A stretch of DNA of 64,000 nt from Chromatiales bacterium (GCA_027076405.1 JALTJN010000362.1:248001-312000); one strand, 5' to 3'; shown: positions 35,339 to 45,441, counted from the first letter of the stretch. Numbers and translations are program-made. The notes: a model not told the origin generated them from the letters alone.

Positions 35339-36772
35339 ATGGAATGGGAAACAGTTATTGGTTTAGAAATTCACACGCAGCTTGCGACGAAAAGTAAAAT
35401 TTTCTCTGGCGCAGCGACGGCTTATGGTGCTGAACCCAATACACAAGCCTGTGCGGTTGATTTGGGTTTGCCGGGTGTGCTGCCGGTTTTAAATAAAGAA
35501 GTCATGAGCATGGCCGTGAAATTTGGTTTAGCTCTGGATGCAGAAATCGGCATGACTTCTGTGTTTGATCGTAAAAATTATTTCTATCCCGACTTACCCA
35601 AAGGCTATCAAACTACACAAATGGATTACCCTATTGTCGGTAAAGGTTCCTTAACGATTGAACTGGAAGATGGCACATCAAAAGTGATTGGTGTAACACG
35701 CGCTCATCTGGAAGAAGATGCTGGTAAATCATTACATGAAGATTTTCAGGGAATGACAGGTATCGATCTTAATCGTGCAGGTACACCGCTTTTAGAAATA
35801 GTTTCTGAACCTGACATGTCCTCTGCAAAAGAAGCGGTTGCGTACATGCGCAAGATGCATTCATTAGTCCGTTACATTGGTATTAGTGATGGCAATATGC
35901 AGGAAGGTTCATTTCGTTGTGATGCAAATGTCTCGGTTCGTCCCAAAGGGCAAAAAGAATTTGGTACCCGTGCCGAATTAAAAAACATCAACTCTTTCCG
36001 TTTTGTAGAACGTGCAATTAATATTGAAGTAGAAAGACAGATAGATTTACTCGAAGCCGGTGGTGAGGTTGTACAGGAAACACGTCTTTACGATTCGGAT
36101 AAAAATGAAACGCGCTCAATGCGTTCAAAAGAAGAAGCAAATGATTACCGTTACTTTCCTGATCCGGATTTATTACCCATTAAACTGACTCAGAAATTTG
36201 TTGACGATATTCGCGCAACATTACCTGAATTGCCGGATGCTAAAAAAGCCCGTTTTATTGAAACCTTTGGCATAAAAGAAGAAGATGCCAATACCCTTGT
36301 TACTAATCGTGAAACAGCAGAATACTTTGAAGTGGTTGTTGAAAAATGTGGTGATAGCAAGTTAGCAACGAACTGGGTCATTGGTGAGTTGTCGGGTTAT
36401 CTTAATAAAGAAGATATGGATATTAGCGTAAGTCCGGTTACTGCAGAAATGTTAGCGTTATTAATTACACGTATTAAAGACAACACCATTTCAGGAAAAA
36501 TTGCCAAGCAAGTGTTTGAAGCATTATGGAAAGGTGAAGGTAAAGATGCTGATGCGGTTATTGAAAGCAAAGGCTTAAAACAAATTACCGATAGTGGCGC
36601 AATTGAAGCAATTGTTGATGAAATTATTGCGGCAAATCCGGAACAGGTTGAACAATTTAAGGCGGGAAAAGAAAAAGTCCTCGGTTTCTTTGTGGGGCAG
36701 TGTATGAAAGCCTCTAAAGGTAAAGCTAATCCAGGTCAGTTAAACCAGCTTATTCGAGATAAATTAAAATAA
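35339..36772 (+). CDS. gatB: Aspartyl/glutamyl-tRNA amidotransferase subunit B
   Basis: Predicted 477 residues. GatB carries the kinase/amidase site that phosphorylates the misacylated residue and accepts ammonia from GatA. The N terminus [20 protein letters not shown] is diagnostic. [26 protein letters not shown] and [16 protein letters not shown] follow, and [13 protein letters not shown] is also conserved. The C-terminal tRNA-binding YqeY-like domain spans about 330-477. The presence of GatCAB implies that the cell lacks GlnRS, AsnRS or both, or uses it for backup. Confidence 0.97.
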   Translation: MEWETVIGLEIHTQLATKSKIFSGAATAYGAEPNTQACAVDLGLPGVLPVLNKEVMSMAVKFGLALDAEIGMTSVFDRKNYFYPDLPKGYQTTQMDYPIVGKGSLTIELEDGTSKVIGVTRAHLEEDAGKSLHEDFQGMTGIDLNRAGTPLLEIVSEPDMSSAKEAVAYMRKMHSLVRYIGISDGNMQEGSFRCDANVSVRPKGQKEFGTRAELKNINSFRFVERAINIEVERQIDLLEAGGEVVQETRLYDSDKNETRSMRSKEEANDYRYFPDPDLLPIKLTQKFVDDIRATLPELPDAKKARFIETFGIKEEDANTLVTNRETAEYFEVVVEKCGDSKLATNWVIGELSGYLNKEDMDISVSPVTAEMLALLITRIKDNTISGKIAKQVFEALWKGEGKDADAVIESKGLKQITDSGAIEAIVDEIIAANPEQVEQFKAGKEKVLGFFVGQCMKASKGKANPGQLNQLIRDKLK

Positions 36773-36849
36773 TATTTATTCGTTAAATTCAGCGGATAAA
36801 TTCTATTCTGCTATAGTTAAACTGTATTTTATTTCATCAGGATGTTTCT

Positions 36850-37971
36850 TTGCAGTATAAAGTTAATAATCAAGATTTATATGATGAAAGTGTTCAGGTT
36901 GATAAGCTGCAGCTATTATACCAGCAGTCTTATCCGGCTGTAATATTCAGTATTGCTGCCGCTTTTCTTTACACTAAAATTTTATGGCAACAGGTTAACA
37001 TAAAAATATTAATTATCTGGTTAGCTCTGATTGTTACTTCATCATTGTTGCGATTATTTCTTTTTATCGCCTATCACAAGAAAAGCCCCCGGAATAAAGA
37101 TATCTTAAAGTGGGAGCGGCCATATTTTATTTCTCTCGTTTTTTCCTCCCTTATCTGGGGGGGCGGAACTGTATATCTAAGTTATCATTTATCTTTTCTT
37201 TATCAGAGTATTACTTACTTTTTACTCATAGGTCTGGCCGGTTCAGCGCTTACGGTTTATTCTGCATTGCGTTACTTTTCGATTACAACTGTTACCTTAA
37301 TTCTGTTACCTGTGATGATTCGTTTTTTATTTTTAGGTGAAGATGCAGCATTAATGATGTCTTTAGCCGGGGTTATATTTATGATCTCTGCTTTTCGTGC
37401 AACTCGGGTGCTTGCAGATAACTTGCATTATAGTTATATGCTAACGCATGCCTTGAGTCGAGCGAATGAAGAGGCTGAAAAGCTAGCCAGTACAGATATG
37501 CTGACGGGAATAAATAACCGGCGTGCTTTTACAGAATTATCAAATGTGCAAGTTGAATATTGTAAACGCCATGAAAATCCGGTTACGGCCATTGTTCTGG
37601 ATGTTGATCACTTTAAGACAATCAATGACAAATACGGACATGCTGCCGGTGATACCGCGTTGCAACACTTGGCAGAGATATTGCAAAATATTACTCGTTC
37701 GTCAGATATCATTGGTCGAATTGGCGGGGAGGAGTTTGCGGTATTGTTGGTGAATACGAATATTACGGAAGCCCTTCTGGTAGCTGAAAAAATTAGAAAC
37801 TGGATTGCCGATCATCCGGTGCACATCGGGGAAGATTATTTTTCCATGACGGTGAGCATTGGTGTGGCTTCGGATGATAAATATAATCTTGAACTGCTGT
37901 TAAATCTTGCTGATAAAGCAATGTATAAAGCCAAACAAACGGGTCGTAACAGAGTTGTTTGTAACGAATAA
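36850..37971 (+). CDS. Membrane diguanylate cyclase (GGDEF)
   Basis: Predicted 373 residues from a TTG start with AGGA about eight bases upstream. The N-terminal half has about six membrane helices (about 27-190), forming an uncharacterised sensory module. The C-terminal GGDEF domain (about 212-373) has STDMLTGINNRRAF, DVDHFKTINDKYGHAAGDTAL, and the active loop RIGGEEFAVLL. The intact GGEEF motif predicts cyclic-di-GMP synthesis. No RxxD inhibitory site is obvious ahead of it. It is monocistronic, followed by hslO after 14 bp, which may be co-transcribed. Confidence 0.9.
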   Translation: MQYKVNNQDLYDESVQVDKLQLLYQQSYPAVIFSIAAAFLYTKILWQQVNIKILIIWLALIVTSSLLRLFLFIAYHKKSPRNKDILKWERPYFISLVFSSLIWGGGTVYLSYHLSFLYQSITYFLLIGLAGSALTVYSALRYFSITTVTLILLPVMIRFLFLGEDAALMMSLAGVIFMISAFRATRVLADNLHYSYMLTHALSRANEEAEKLASTDMLTGINNRRAFTELSNVQVEYCKRHENPVTAIVLDVDHFKTINDKYGHAAGDTALQHLAEILQNITRSSDIIGRIGGEEFAVLLVNTNITEALLVAEKIRNWIADHPVHIGEDYFSMTVSIGVASDDKYNLELLLNLADKAMYKAKQTGRNRVVCNE

Positions 37972-37985
37972 AAAAATTAAAAATT

Positions 37986-38885
37986 ATGAAAGATACATTA
38001 CAACGATTTCTATTTGAAAATATTGCTGTACGTGGAGAGATTGTTCATCTTGATGCTACCTGGCAAGCGGTACTTGAACGGCATAAGTATCCGTTAGCGG
38101 TGCAAAAAGTATTAGGCGAATTAATGTCTGCGGTAAGTTTGTTGATCGCCACGCTTAAATTCAAAGGTCAGCTTATTGCACAAATTCAGGGTAATGGCCC
38201 GGTAAGTTTGCTTGTTGTCGAAGGAACAAGCGATAAAACACTACGGGCAACCGCAACGATGAAAGAAGGGAAAAATGAGTTAGCCGATGAAAGTTTACAG
38301 GGACTTTTTGGTGAAGCGCGTTTTGTTATCACACTGGAGCCGGAAAAAGGTGAGCGCTATCAGGGCATAGTTGCTTTAACCGGAAACAATATTGCTGATG
38401 CATTAACCGATTATCTGTTGCGCTCGGAACAATTGGATACGGGGATCTGGCTGGTGGCAGATGCGAAAAGTTCAGCCGGTTTACTGGTGCAGAAATTACC
38501 GGAAACAGAAAAGACAAAATCAAATGTTATTGAGTTTGCAGATATTGATGGCTGGAATCGTATTCAACAACTTTCATCAACCATTAAAGATGAAGAGTTG
38601 TTAGAGCTCAATGCCGAAGAAATTATTCATCGCTTATATCATGAAGAAGATGTGCGCATGTTTGATGCCGAGCAAATATCATTTCGCTGTCACTGCACCC
38701 GCGAGCGAGTTGCAAAAATGCTCGTTTCTTTAGGTGAAGAAGAAGTGAAAAGCATGATAGAAGAATTAAAGTCAATTGAAGTGGCTTGTGAGTTTTGTAA
38801 TCACAATTACAGTTTTGACGCGGTTGATGCCGAACAATTATTTGCTTCGGCTGTTACACATCAGCCACCAAAAACTGAACAGTAA
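37986..38885 (+). CDS. hslO: Redox-regulated chaperone Hsp33
   Basis: Predicted 299 residues. Hsp33 is a cytoplasmic holdase switched on by oxidation. The C-terminal zinc site is visible as FRCHCTRERV and then ACEFCNHNYSF, giving the four cysteines C-x-C and C-x-x-C that release zinc and form disulfides under hypochlorite or peroxide stress. The N-terminal domain has QNGPVSLLVVEG-like and VEGTSDKTLRATA strands. Start ATG at 37986. Confidence 0.95.
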   Translation: MKDTLQRFLFENIAVRGEIVHLDATWQAVLERHKYPLAVQKVLGELMSAVSLLIATLKFKGQLIAQIQGNGPVSLLVVEGTSDKTLRATATMKEGKNELADESLQGLFGEARFVITLEPEKGERYQGIVALTGNNIADALTDYLLRSEQLDTGIWLVADAKSSAGLLVQKLPETEKTKSNVIEFADIDGWNRIQQLSSTIKDEELLELNAEEIIHRLYHEEDVRMFDAEQISFRCHCTRERVAKMLVSLGEEEVKSMIEELKSIEVACEFCNHNYSFDAVDAEQLFASAVTHQPPKTEQ

Positions 38886-38921
38886 TGTTATTAAATCGTT
38901 TGAACTCAATATAAATAATAC

Positions 38922-39027
38922 CGTCATTCCGGCATGCTTTTAGCCGGAATCTAAAGTGCGAGTCACTGGATGGCCCAGGCCAGCTTCTCGACTACCTTCT
39001 TCCGGCTAAAAGTATGCGGGAATGACG
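38922..39027. repeat. REP-like hairpin element
   Basis: Two 28-bp arms (38922-38949 and 39000-39027) pair with two mismatches. They contain GTCATTCCGGCATGC and its counterpart GCGGGAATGAC. The loop is about 50 bp. It lies between the convergent hslO and moeB ends, a usual site for such elements, and may act as a transcription end or mRNA stabiliser. Confidence 0.8.
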
Positions 39028-39067
39028 AGCGTCTCTTACCCTAAGCTCAGGTTATCTTAAGAGCAGA

Positions 39068-39805
39068 TTAACCACAAACCGGACAAACCGGATCTTTCTT
39101 CAACTTCAATGTTCGCCATTCCATGTGCAGGGCATCAAATATTAATAACTTTCCATCAAGTGTTTCACCCATGTCGAGTAAAACTTTAATGGCTTCATTG
39201 GCCTGAATCGAACCAATAATCCCCACTACCGGTGCTAACACACCATTGTTGCTACAGCTTGCATCCAGCTCACCTTCATCTTTGTATAAACATCGGTAAC
39301 ATGGGCTTGATGGTGTTTTATTGAAAACACTTACTTGCCCTTCCAAACGAATAGCAGCACCGGAAATTAGTGGGGTTTTATTTTTTACGCAACTTTCATT
39401 TAACGCAAAGCGGGTTGTAAAGTTATCGGTACCATCAATCACAATATCCGCTGCAGTAACTTCATCAGATAGTTCTTTTTCATTTAATCTTTTGTCGTAG
39501 CAGGTAACCGTTATATCGGCGTTTAGATTTTGAATCGTCTGTTTTGCTGATTCTACTTTTTTCAGGCCAATATCATTTGTGTTGTGGGCAATTTGGCGTT
39601 GCAGGTTAGATAGCTCAACCACATCATCATCAGCCAAAACAAGGTGGCCAACACCGGCTGCAGCAAGATACATGGCAACGGGAGAACCAAGGCCGCCGAG
39701 CCCAATAATTAAAACTCGCGAGGCAAGTAATTTTTCCTGACCTGTGACATCAACCTGCGGCAACATAATTTGCCGGCTATAGCGTAAAAGTTGTTCATCA
39801 TTCAT
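39068..39805 (-). CDS. moeB: HesA/MoeB/ThiF-family adenylyltransferase
   Basis: Predicted 245 residues. An E1-like enzyme that adenylates the C terminus of a sulfur-carrier protein (MoaD or ThiS). RYSRQIMLPQVDVTGQEKLL and VLIIGLGGLGSPVAMYLAAAG form the nucleotide site. DLQR-type SNLQRQIAHNTNDIG provides the catalytic Arg, and a zinc site is formed by SPCYRCLY and the final CPVCG. DASCSNNGVLAPVVGIIG holds the active-site Cys region. No moa or thi gene is adjacent, so MoeB and ThiF cannot be separated here; MoeB is slightly favoured by the length and lack of a rhodanese domain. Confidence 0.88.
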   Translation of the reverse strand: MNDEQLLRYSRQIMLPQVDVTGQEKLLASRVLIIGLGGLGSPVAMYLAAAGVGHLVLADDDVVELSNLQRQIAHNTNDIGLKKVESAKQTIQNLNADITVTCYDKRLNEKELSDEVTAADIVIDGTDNFTTRFALNESCVKNKTPLISGAAIRLEGQVSVFNKTPSSPCYRCLYKDEGELDASCSNNGVLAPVVGIIGSIQANEAIKVLLDMGETLDGKLLIFDALHMEWRTLKLKKDPVCPVCG

Positions 39806-39856
39806 AAGGTGAAGGGTAAAGAGAAATGAGAAAATATGAAAGCATATTTAAAAAGA

Positions 39857-40653
39857 TTTCACCACGGAGGACACAAAGGTACACAGAGGAAGAAAAATCT
39901 AAAATCTTAACTTGAAGATCCCCTCTCCCTTAACGGGAGAAAGCTAGAAACCCCACACAAACATTCCCCCTCCCTTCACGGAGGGGGTTAGGGGGAGGGT
40001 AAAAATAAAAAAGAAAGATTTAAAATCTTAGCTTGAAGATCCCCCTTCCCTTAACGGGAGGAAGCTAGAAACCCCACACAAACATTCCCCCTCCCTTCAT
40101 GGGAGGGGGTTAGGGGGAGGGTGAGGTTTAAGATCTTACCGTACCTCAGTCAAATAAAAATATTAACCGCAGAGAACGCAAAGGTTCGCAGAGAAAGAAA
40201 TTAATTAAAATCCTTACATAACTCTGCGGTTTAATAAATCTTATTATGGATAATGATGCTTGTGCTCGGCACCTTAGCATGTAGGTCGGTCTTCAGGCCG
40301 ACGCACTGATTATCTTGTCAGTGTGGCATTTGATTTACTACCTGGTTTTATCTTGTGCAGCGTCGGGCTGAAGCCCGACCTACTTTGCGTTTATTTTCAG
40401 TTCAACAGGGTACCTGAGTCACTCTTTATCTTGGAACTATCCTTTCGTACAAGTATGTATCTGGACTAAGAGTACATTTGTACCGTTGTAGAGTGACTCA
40501 GGTACCTTAAGAAAAATATTTCACCACGGAGGACACAAAGGAAGAAAAATTTAAAATCTTAACTTGAAGATCCTCTCTCCCTTAACGGGAGAAAGCTAGA
40601 AACCCCACACAAACATTCCCCCTCCCTTAACGGGAGGGGGTTAGGGGGAGGGT
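39857..40653. repeat. Repeat-packed intergenic region (three 100-bp direct repeats and four palindromes)
   Basis: The 854 bp between moeB and the gene at 40660 hold no gene. Three ~100-bp direct repeats lie at 39901-40000, 40022-40122 and 40553-40653. Each starts AAAATCTTA and ends TTAGGGGGAGGGT, with a hairpin CCCTCCCTT...GGGAGGG type core. Copies one and three share a lead TTTCACCACGGAGGACACA (39857, 40519). Between them are inverted repeats with arms 40165-40174/40222-40231 (AACCGCAGAG), 40281-40304/40360-40383 (two mismatches in 24), and 40409-40425/40490-40506 (perfect 17 bp, GGTACCTGAGTCACTCT). Confidence 0.85.
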
Positions 40654-40659
40654 GTGGTA

Positions 40660-41058
40660 TTACAAATAATCTCGCCAGTGATCAGGACGTTTATCACGAC
40701 AACCATGAGGGAGTTGTTGATAACGATTAATATAGGCTTCTCGAGTACAGTTTGATTGTCCTTCGATGCAACCTAAATTGGCGCGTTCGGTTTCTTCGGT
40801 GTAACGATATAATGCACGTTTAAGTTTAATCAGGAGATTGTTATCAAGATGAAAACCAACAGTGGTGAGCAATTCTTCAATATCGTCCAGGGTAAAAAAG
40901 CGTAAGTCATAACGAACAATTAAGTGAGTTTCAGAGATAGCATCGGCTAACAAAACACCCTCAAGATCCCGCAACATCTGGCATGCTGTAAGGGCCTGAT
41001 TATCATCGTCATGCAGTGAATTAAACATGACATCACGTTGTTTAGTGAATTCGCTCAT
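40660..41058 (-). CDS. Conserved hypothetical protein with a cysteine-containing C-terminal signature
   Basis: Predicted 132 residues, soluble. The N-terminal half alternates strands and helices like a ferredoxin or heavy-metal-associated fold (LEGVLLADAISETHLIVRYD, FTLDDIEELLTTVGFHLDN). The tail NLGCIEGQSNCTREAYINRY followed by QQLPHGCRDKRPDHWRDYL carries three cysteines and looks strongly conserved. I have the impression of a gammaproteobacterial family of unknown function but cannot name it. The metal-binding idea is inference. Its downstream side is the repeat-packed region. Confidence 0.72.
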   Translation of the reverse strand: MSEFTKQRDVMFNSLHDDDNQALTACQMLRDLEGVLLADAISETHLIVRYDLRFFTLDDIEELLTTVGFHLDNNLLIKLKRALYRYTEETERANLGCIEGQSNCTREAYINRYQQLPHGCRDKRPDHWRDYL

Positions 41059-41283
41059 ATTGTTTCCTCTTACTTTAATCCTAACCTTAATTAGCGCAGG
41101 GTCAATAGTTGAGGTTAATAAATGTGATTTAAATCTTTTATATAAGAGTATTAGTAACTACTTAATATCTTGGTTCAACTAAAATGGCGTAGACTAAAAA
41201 ATGTTATTTATCTATTTTGAAATAGACCCAATATTTATATACCATTATTATTCACATGAAACTTAAGCTGAAAGGGGAGCAAG

Positions 41284-41637
41284 TTGGGTAATAATCATTT
41301 TCGGAAAATTAAAATTTCTTTCTCTTTATATCAGCTTGAGCGGGAAGGCCATTTATCAAGCATGTTCCTTATGAAAATCGTAGCACCGATGATTATCTCG
41401 AAAAATATCATCAACAAAATCAAAAAATTAAAATTCACAAGTCAGTTATTGATCGACTTGCATGTATAGAGCCTAAAAATATGAATCAAAATGGTTTGAA
41501 CAATTTTCATCATGTTTTGAGAAACCTGGAAATCTAAGAATTTTCAAAGAAAATAAATTATGTTCAGAATTTATAGAAGTTGTTGGTAAAGAATATACAA
41601 AAATTAAATGTCATATGGAGTCAAACAATGGTTACTA
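41284..41637 (+). pseudogene. Frameshifted remnant, unknown
   Basis: The 569 bp between 41059 and 41627 contain no intact gene, but three overlapping frames look like one broken coding sequence. The first piece is NNHFRKIKISFSLYQLEREG. The second, in another frame, is FIKHVPYENRSTDDYLEKYH and continues through KSVIDRLACIEPKNM to HHVLRNLEI*. The third is IFKENKLCSEFIEVVGKEY and continues to a TAA at 41635. Each is lysine- and asparagine-rich with plausible protein character. I do not recognise the family. The last piece overlaps the start of the lipoprotein gene at 41628. Confidence 0.35.
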
Positions 41638-43535
41638 AAATGAGAAAAATAATTTTATGGTTTATATTATCATTAATGCTTTCATCGTGCGGGGTAAATG
41701 CTGTTAAGCCAAGACCATATGTACTTAATAAAGGCTATGTATATAATAGTGAAAAAAGCTATGAATCACCACGATTTTGTAACTCTGACACAATAAATGA
41801 TATCGCAGCATATTCTGGTAAAAGTGGTTCTAACATACTTGTGTATAACTCACCTTATAGAGTTTCATCCGATAGATATATAAAGGGTAGATATAAACCT
41901 AATATTGCAAAACAAATTCTTAAAGAATGTATAAATAGACCAGCAGGAGATCGTGCCAGGGTCGCTTTAATTCCTATAGTTGATTGTGCGTTAGGTAAAA
42001 AAAATACAGTAATTCAAAACAAAACTGTATATCATAAACGATCATGTTCTGACCTTGGATTAAATTCTAAAAAAGAAGCATTTACAATGCTTGATAATGT
42101 AGTAGCAAAGATTAATCAAAATGAAAAAATCAGAGACAAAGGTTTTTTAATTTCTCAAGTCGTACCAAAATTTTACGATCACAGCAACAGGTATTATCCA
42201 TACTCAGGTGCAAAAAATTTCAATAAAAAAGTGATGGAGCTTTACATAAAAAATGATATTAACTCTAAAAACCATATGTATCTGTTTTTTAACGCAGTAA
42301 GAAAATATGGTTTAAACAGTGTACTAAATGACTACAGACAAATTATGAAGAGACTAAATATACCATTTAGTAAACTAGAAGATGCTATACGAAAACATAT
42401 AGTTAAACCAAAAAACAAATATGATGAACCAATATTTGGCATAAAATTATCTAAACTAAGCCCAGCAGAGTTTAGATATTATGAGACTAACTTAGTTACA
42501 GTAACAGAAGAGGAGAAAGAGAAGCGTAGAAAAGATAACTTTTACTTCTGCCACTCCAACCCTTTCCCTGTTTCGTCTTTACAAAGCTATATTAATAAAC
42601 TGAAAAAACTTCCCTGCACTGACAAAATGAAGGTGTTTTATCGTCGCGCAAAGACTTTTCCTGCTACAGAGGCACATCCAAGAGGATTAGGATACCTTAA
42701 GAGTATAAATAAATGTACCAAGGACTTAAAAGGTGATTTTTCTTATTTTCAAAAACAGCGTGATAAAATTCTTTATAGAGCCAATAATATAGCCTCATGT
42801 AAACCAACTGATGCAATATATCATAATGCAAAAAGTTTTAGAGAGGATATGGCAACCGCTAAAAGTGCATATAGACATATACAAGGTTTAGCTGATGATG
42901 TTAACGATGTGCACCAACAATTAGTCAATACATATAATAGGGCAAAATCTAATCGAAGAAGTGCGCAACGAACTCAAAATTTTCATAACTTAATACAAGG
43001 TATAAACTCATTAGCTAACAGTAGCCAATGGAGAAACTTATCTAATAAGAATTATAATTTTAAAACATACACTAATACGCAAATAACGAACAATCAGGGA
43101 GCTCGTTATATTGATAATAGACAAAAATACACATATATACCTCAAAATAAAACGACAACAACTAAGACCCCACCTACATCTTCGGCCGTAAAAAATAATT
43201 ATCAGCAACAAAAACATACTTCATCTACAACATCACAATATAACCGAAAAAAAGTAAAACAAGCTTCACAAAAGAAAACCATTTATAAAAAACTTCCCGT
43301 GAGTGGAAAAAAATCACAATGGTTTGCTAAACGATCTCTTTCCGAAGACCTTGCTAATACCAGTGTTAAAAATGCTGCTGATAATGCATGTGCTGGATTA
43401 GGAAATGCCTGGTTTGATAGATGGGCATTTAAAGGCTATTTAAGTTGTCAGCCAAGAGTAAAGTTCGGAAAAAAACAGTGGCAATGCCAAGTGACACAAG
43501 CATCAGCAATGTGTAGAAAGACAGTTCGGCAATAA
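41628..43535 (+). CDS. Large exported lipoprotein, unknown
   Basis: Predicted 635 residues from the ATG at 41628, chosen because GGAG lies eight bases upstream and the signal peptide MVTKMRKIILWFILSLMLSS then ends at a lipobox cysteine. A start 16 codons earlier is possible but unlikely. The mature protein is lysine- and asparagine-rich, with a helical middle (about 330-475), a low-complexity Q/N/T/S stretch (about 490-570), and a C-terminal module (about 575-635) with four cysteines around ADNACAGLGNAWFDRWAFKG and GKKQWQCQVTQASAMC. AT content exceeds that of the surrounding core genes. No family is recognised. It is three bases ahead of the next gene, so they form an operon. Confidence 0.75.
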   Translation: MVTKMRKIILWFILSLMLSSCGVNAVKPRPYVLNKGYVYNSEKSYESPRFCNSDTINDIAAYSGKSGSNILVYNSPYRVSSDRYIKGRYKPNIAKQILKECINRPAGDRARVALIPIVDCALGKKNTVIQNKTVYHKRSCSDLGLNSKKEAFTMLDNVVAKINQNEKIRDKGFLISQVVPKFYDHSNRYYPYSGAKNFNKKVMELYIKNDINSKNHMYLFFNAVRKYGLNSVLNDYRQIMKRLNIPFSKLEDAIRKHIVKPKNKYDEPIFGIKLSKLSPAEFRYYETNLVTVTEEEKEKRRKDNFYFCHSNPFPVSSLQSYINKLKKLPCTDKMKVFYRRAKTFPATEAHPRGLGYLKSINKCTKDLKGDFSYFQKQRDKILYRANNIASCKPTDAIYHNAKSFREDMATAKSAYRHIQGLADDVNDVHQQLVNTYNRAKSNRRSAQRTQNFHNLIQGINSLANSSQWRNLSNKNYNFKTYTNTQITNNQGARYIDNRQKYTYIPQNKTTTTKTPPTSSAVKNNYQQQKHTSSTTSQYNRKKVKQASQKKTIYKKLPVSGKKSQWFAKRSLSEDLANTSVKNAADNACAGLGNAWFDRWAFKGYLSCQPRVKFGKKQWQCQVTQASAMCRKTVRQ

Positions 43536-43538
43536 GTT

Positions 43539-44225
43539 ATGAATTTTGTCTTTTTAAAAATCGAGGCTTACTTCGTGGCAGTATTGTTTATATTAACAAT
43601 ACTGCCTTTTGCTGCTGTTTCAGCAACATTTGAGGCGGTAGAAGGCAATGCAAGTAGTAAAGGTTATTTCCTCAAATATTCTGATGAGATAGCTCAGTAC
43701 AATGCGAAAAATGTTTTAAAAAAACAATGTAAAGCCAAAGGACTGACACTCTATGGACAACAGGTTGGTAGTAAACACTCTAAAGATCCTCATGAGGTAA
43801 CTTATAGTCATCTTCAATGTAAAGAGAAAAAAGGATCGGGTAATAAAAGATGTACCATTCATGCTAAAGGCTATTGTATTTCACCCCTTAGCACATCATT
43901 TGTTTTTTCGTGCAGTAAAGGACACAAAGAAAAAGGACAACTGGTTTCTTTACCTCATGGAGGCAAGCAGATTATCATGAGAAATGGGGATGTCATTAAC
44001 CTGTCACCACAAACTGTCAAGGAAGGTGCGGGAAGCATGTTTGCCATGATCTGCGGCAAGCAGCCCGAAGTAAATTCAAAGCTAGTGAAAAAATTACGCT
44101 TTTATTTTCGCCAAAAAGTTAATGCATTAATATACAGATGTAAGGGAAAATCGTTTAAAAAGAAACATACGGATTCCTGTCAATCATTACTTGATAATTC
44201 AGTCGCTATAGGTGTTAGAGGGTAA
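43539..44225 (+). CDS. Exported cysteine-rich protein, unknown
   Basis: Predicted 228 residues. A hydrophobic signal segment (about 10-28, VAVLFILTILPFAAVSA) suggests export. The mature part contains about nine cysteines spread along its length (KKQCKAKG, HLQCKEKK, RCTIHAKGYC, FVFSCSKG, AMICGKQ, YRCKGKS, DSCQSLL), consistent with disulfide bonding in the periplasm or outside. It starts three bases after the preceding lipoprotein gene and lacks a clear ribosome-binding site, so translation may be coupled. No family is recognised. Confidence 0.72.
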   Translation: MNFVFLKIEAYFVAVLFILTILPFAAVSATFEAVEGNASSKGYFLKYSDEIAQYNAKNVLKKQCKAKGLTLYGQQVGSKHSKDPHEVTYSHLQCKEKKGSGNKRCTIHAKGYCISPLSTSFVFSCSKGHKEKGQLVSLPHGGKQIIMRNGDVINLSPQTVKEGAGSMFAMICGKQPEVNSKLVKKLRFYFRQKVNALIYRCKGKSFKKKHTDSCQSLLDNSVAIGVRG

Positions 44226-44337
44226 AGCCTAACAATTGCGAGAACTCGGATAGTTAAGCAAAAACGAAAAATAACTTAGTAAAGCATTTGATTACCCAAT
44301 CATCTGGTCTCGGTATAGTTAAAGGGAATGAAGAAAA

Positions 44338-45441
44338 ATGAAAAATACGATTTTAATATGTACTCTAGCGCTATTAATGCAGGCTTGTGCTGTTAATCCT
44401 ACGAAACGTTGGGTTACTGATTCTGATTACGACAATGTTTTTAGTTATATTAAAAATAATAAAAATTTAACTGACAGGCAGATGGGGCTTATTTTAAGAA
44501 ACGCCATTCAAGGTGGTGGTATAAAAACCGTTAGTAGATTAATAAAGTTATATCCAAATATTATTAATTTAAAAATCTACAATGCTAAACCCGTTGAACT
44601 AGCTGCTGAAGCGTATCGTAAAGGGTCTACAGACAATGGAATTAGAATAATTAAAATTTTGGTTAATGCGGGAGCAGATATTCATAATTCAGAAGCTCTT
44701 CATCATGCTGCTGGTTCTTTTAGAAAAGATTTAAAGATGATTGCTTTTTTAGTAAATACATATGGGCTTGATGTAAATAAAAAAAATTACTTAGATAAAA
44801 CTCCTTTACACGAAGTTGCAGCTATAGCCACTTATGGTGGAAATGAAGCTGATCGAGATCGACGTAATATTGTCGAGGCAAAAAAAATAATTCGTTTTTT
44901 AGTTGAGCATGGTGGTGATTTATCTCTTAAAGACACATATGGTAAAACACCAATTATGCTTTACAATGAATCGCTCAAAAAATATGCAAAAATAAACTCT
45001 AGTAGTGGTTTTCAATGGGGTAAACTCGCTGCTATGGCAACAGGTGCTGCGCTTGGTGGTGCAGGAGGGCTAGACACGGCATCACAAATCGCTGTTGCTG
45101 GCGCTATGGTTCAAGATAGTCAGGCAGGTGTAGAAGGTGTTAATAATTCGCGTCACATTACTAACCAGTTAACAGCTCAATCACTTCAAGCAGGAAACAA
45201 CACCACCAGAAAAAATACAGTTGCCGCAGCAGGAGCACCCAAAGAGCAAAAAACTACCTATCACTTACAGTGTGCCTCAGGTGTAAGCAAAGATATTCCA
45301 ATTTGGTATAAAAGCCAGGCATGCCTATCTGCTAAGCAAAATTTAGCTAGAGTCTATGGATGCAACCTTGCAAATGAAATGGATGCAGCACGCAGTCAAT
45401 GCCAAAGCGCTTGTGGTGGCCCTACCTGTGAAGAAAAATAA
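44338..45441 (+). CDS. Lipoprotein with ankyrin-like repeats and cysteine-rich tail
   Basis: Predicted 367 residues. The signal peptide MKNTILICTLALLMQACAVN has a lipobox (MQAC). Ankyrin-like repeats follow (about 50-215): GIKTVSRLIKLYPNIINLK, IRIIKILVNAGADIHNSEAL, DLKMIAFLVNTYGLDVNKK and KKIIRFLVEHGGDLSLKD. A small Ala/Gly segment (about 233-262) could insert in a membrane, and the C-terminal tail (about 305-367) has six cysteines, ending SACGGPTCEEK. Ankyrin repeats bind proteins, so this may be a surface or periplasmic adaptor. A 112-bp gap and AAGGG site precede it; a terminator follows at 45486-45522. Confidence 0.78.
   Translation: MKNTILICTLALLMQACAVNPTKRWVTDSDYDNVFSYIKNNKNLTDRQMGLILRNAIQGGGIKTVSRLIKLYPNIINLKIYNAKPVELAAEAYRKGSTDNGIRIIKILVNAGADIHNSEALHHAAGSFRKDLKMIAFLVNTYGLDVNKKNYLDKTPLHEVAAIATYGGNEADRDRRNIVEAKKIIRFLVEHGGDLSLKDTYGKTPIMLYNESLKKYAKINSSSGFQWGKLAAMATGAALGGAGGLDTASQIAVAGAMVQDSQAGVEGVNNSRHITNQLTAQSLQAGNNTTRKNTVAAAGAPKEQKTTYHLQCASGVSKDIPIWYKSQACLSAKQNLARVYGCNLANEMDAARSQCQSACGGPTCEEK

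Noticed and set aside
39857..40653. CRISPR array
   Set aside because: Repeats are about 100 bp, irregularly spaced and mixed with unrelated palindromes; no short regular repeat-spacer pattern and no cas genes.
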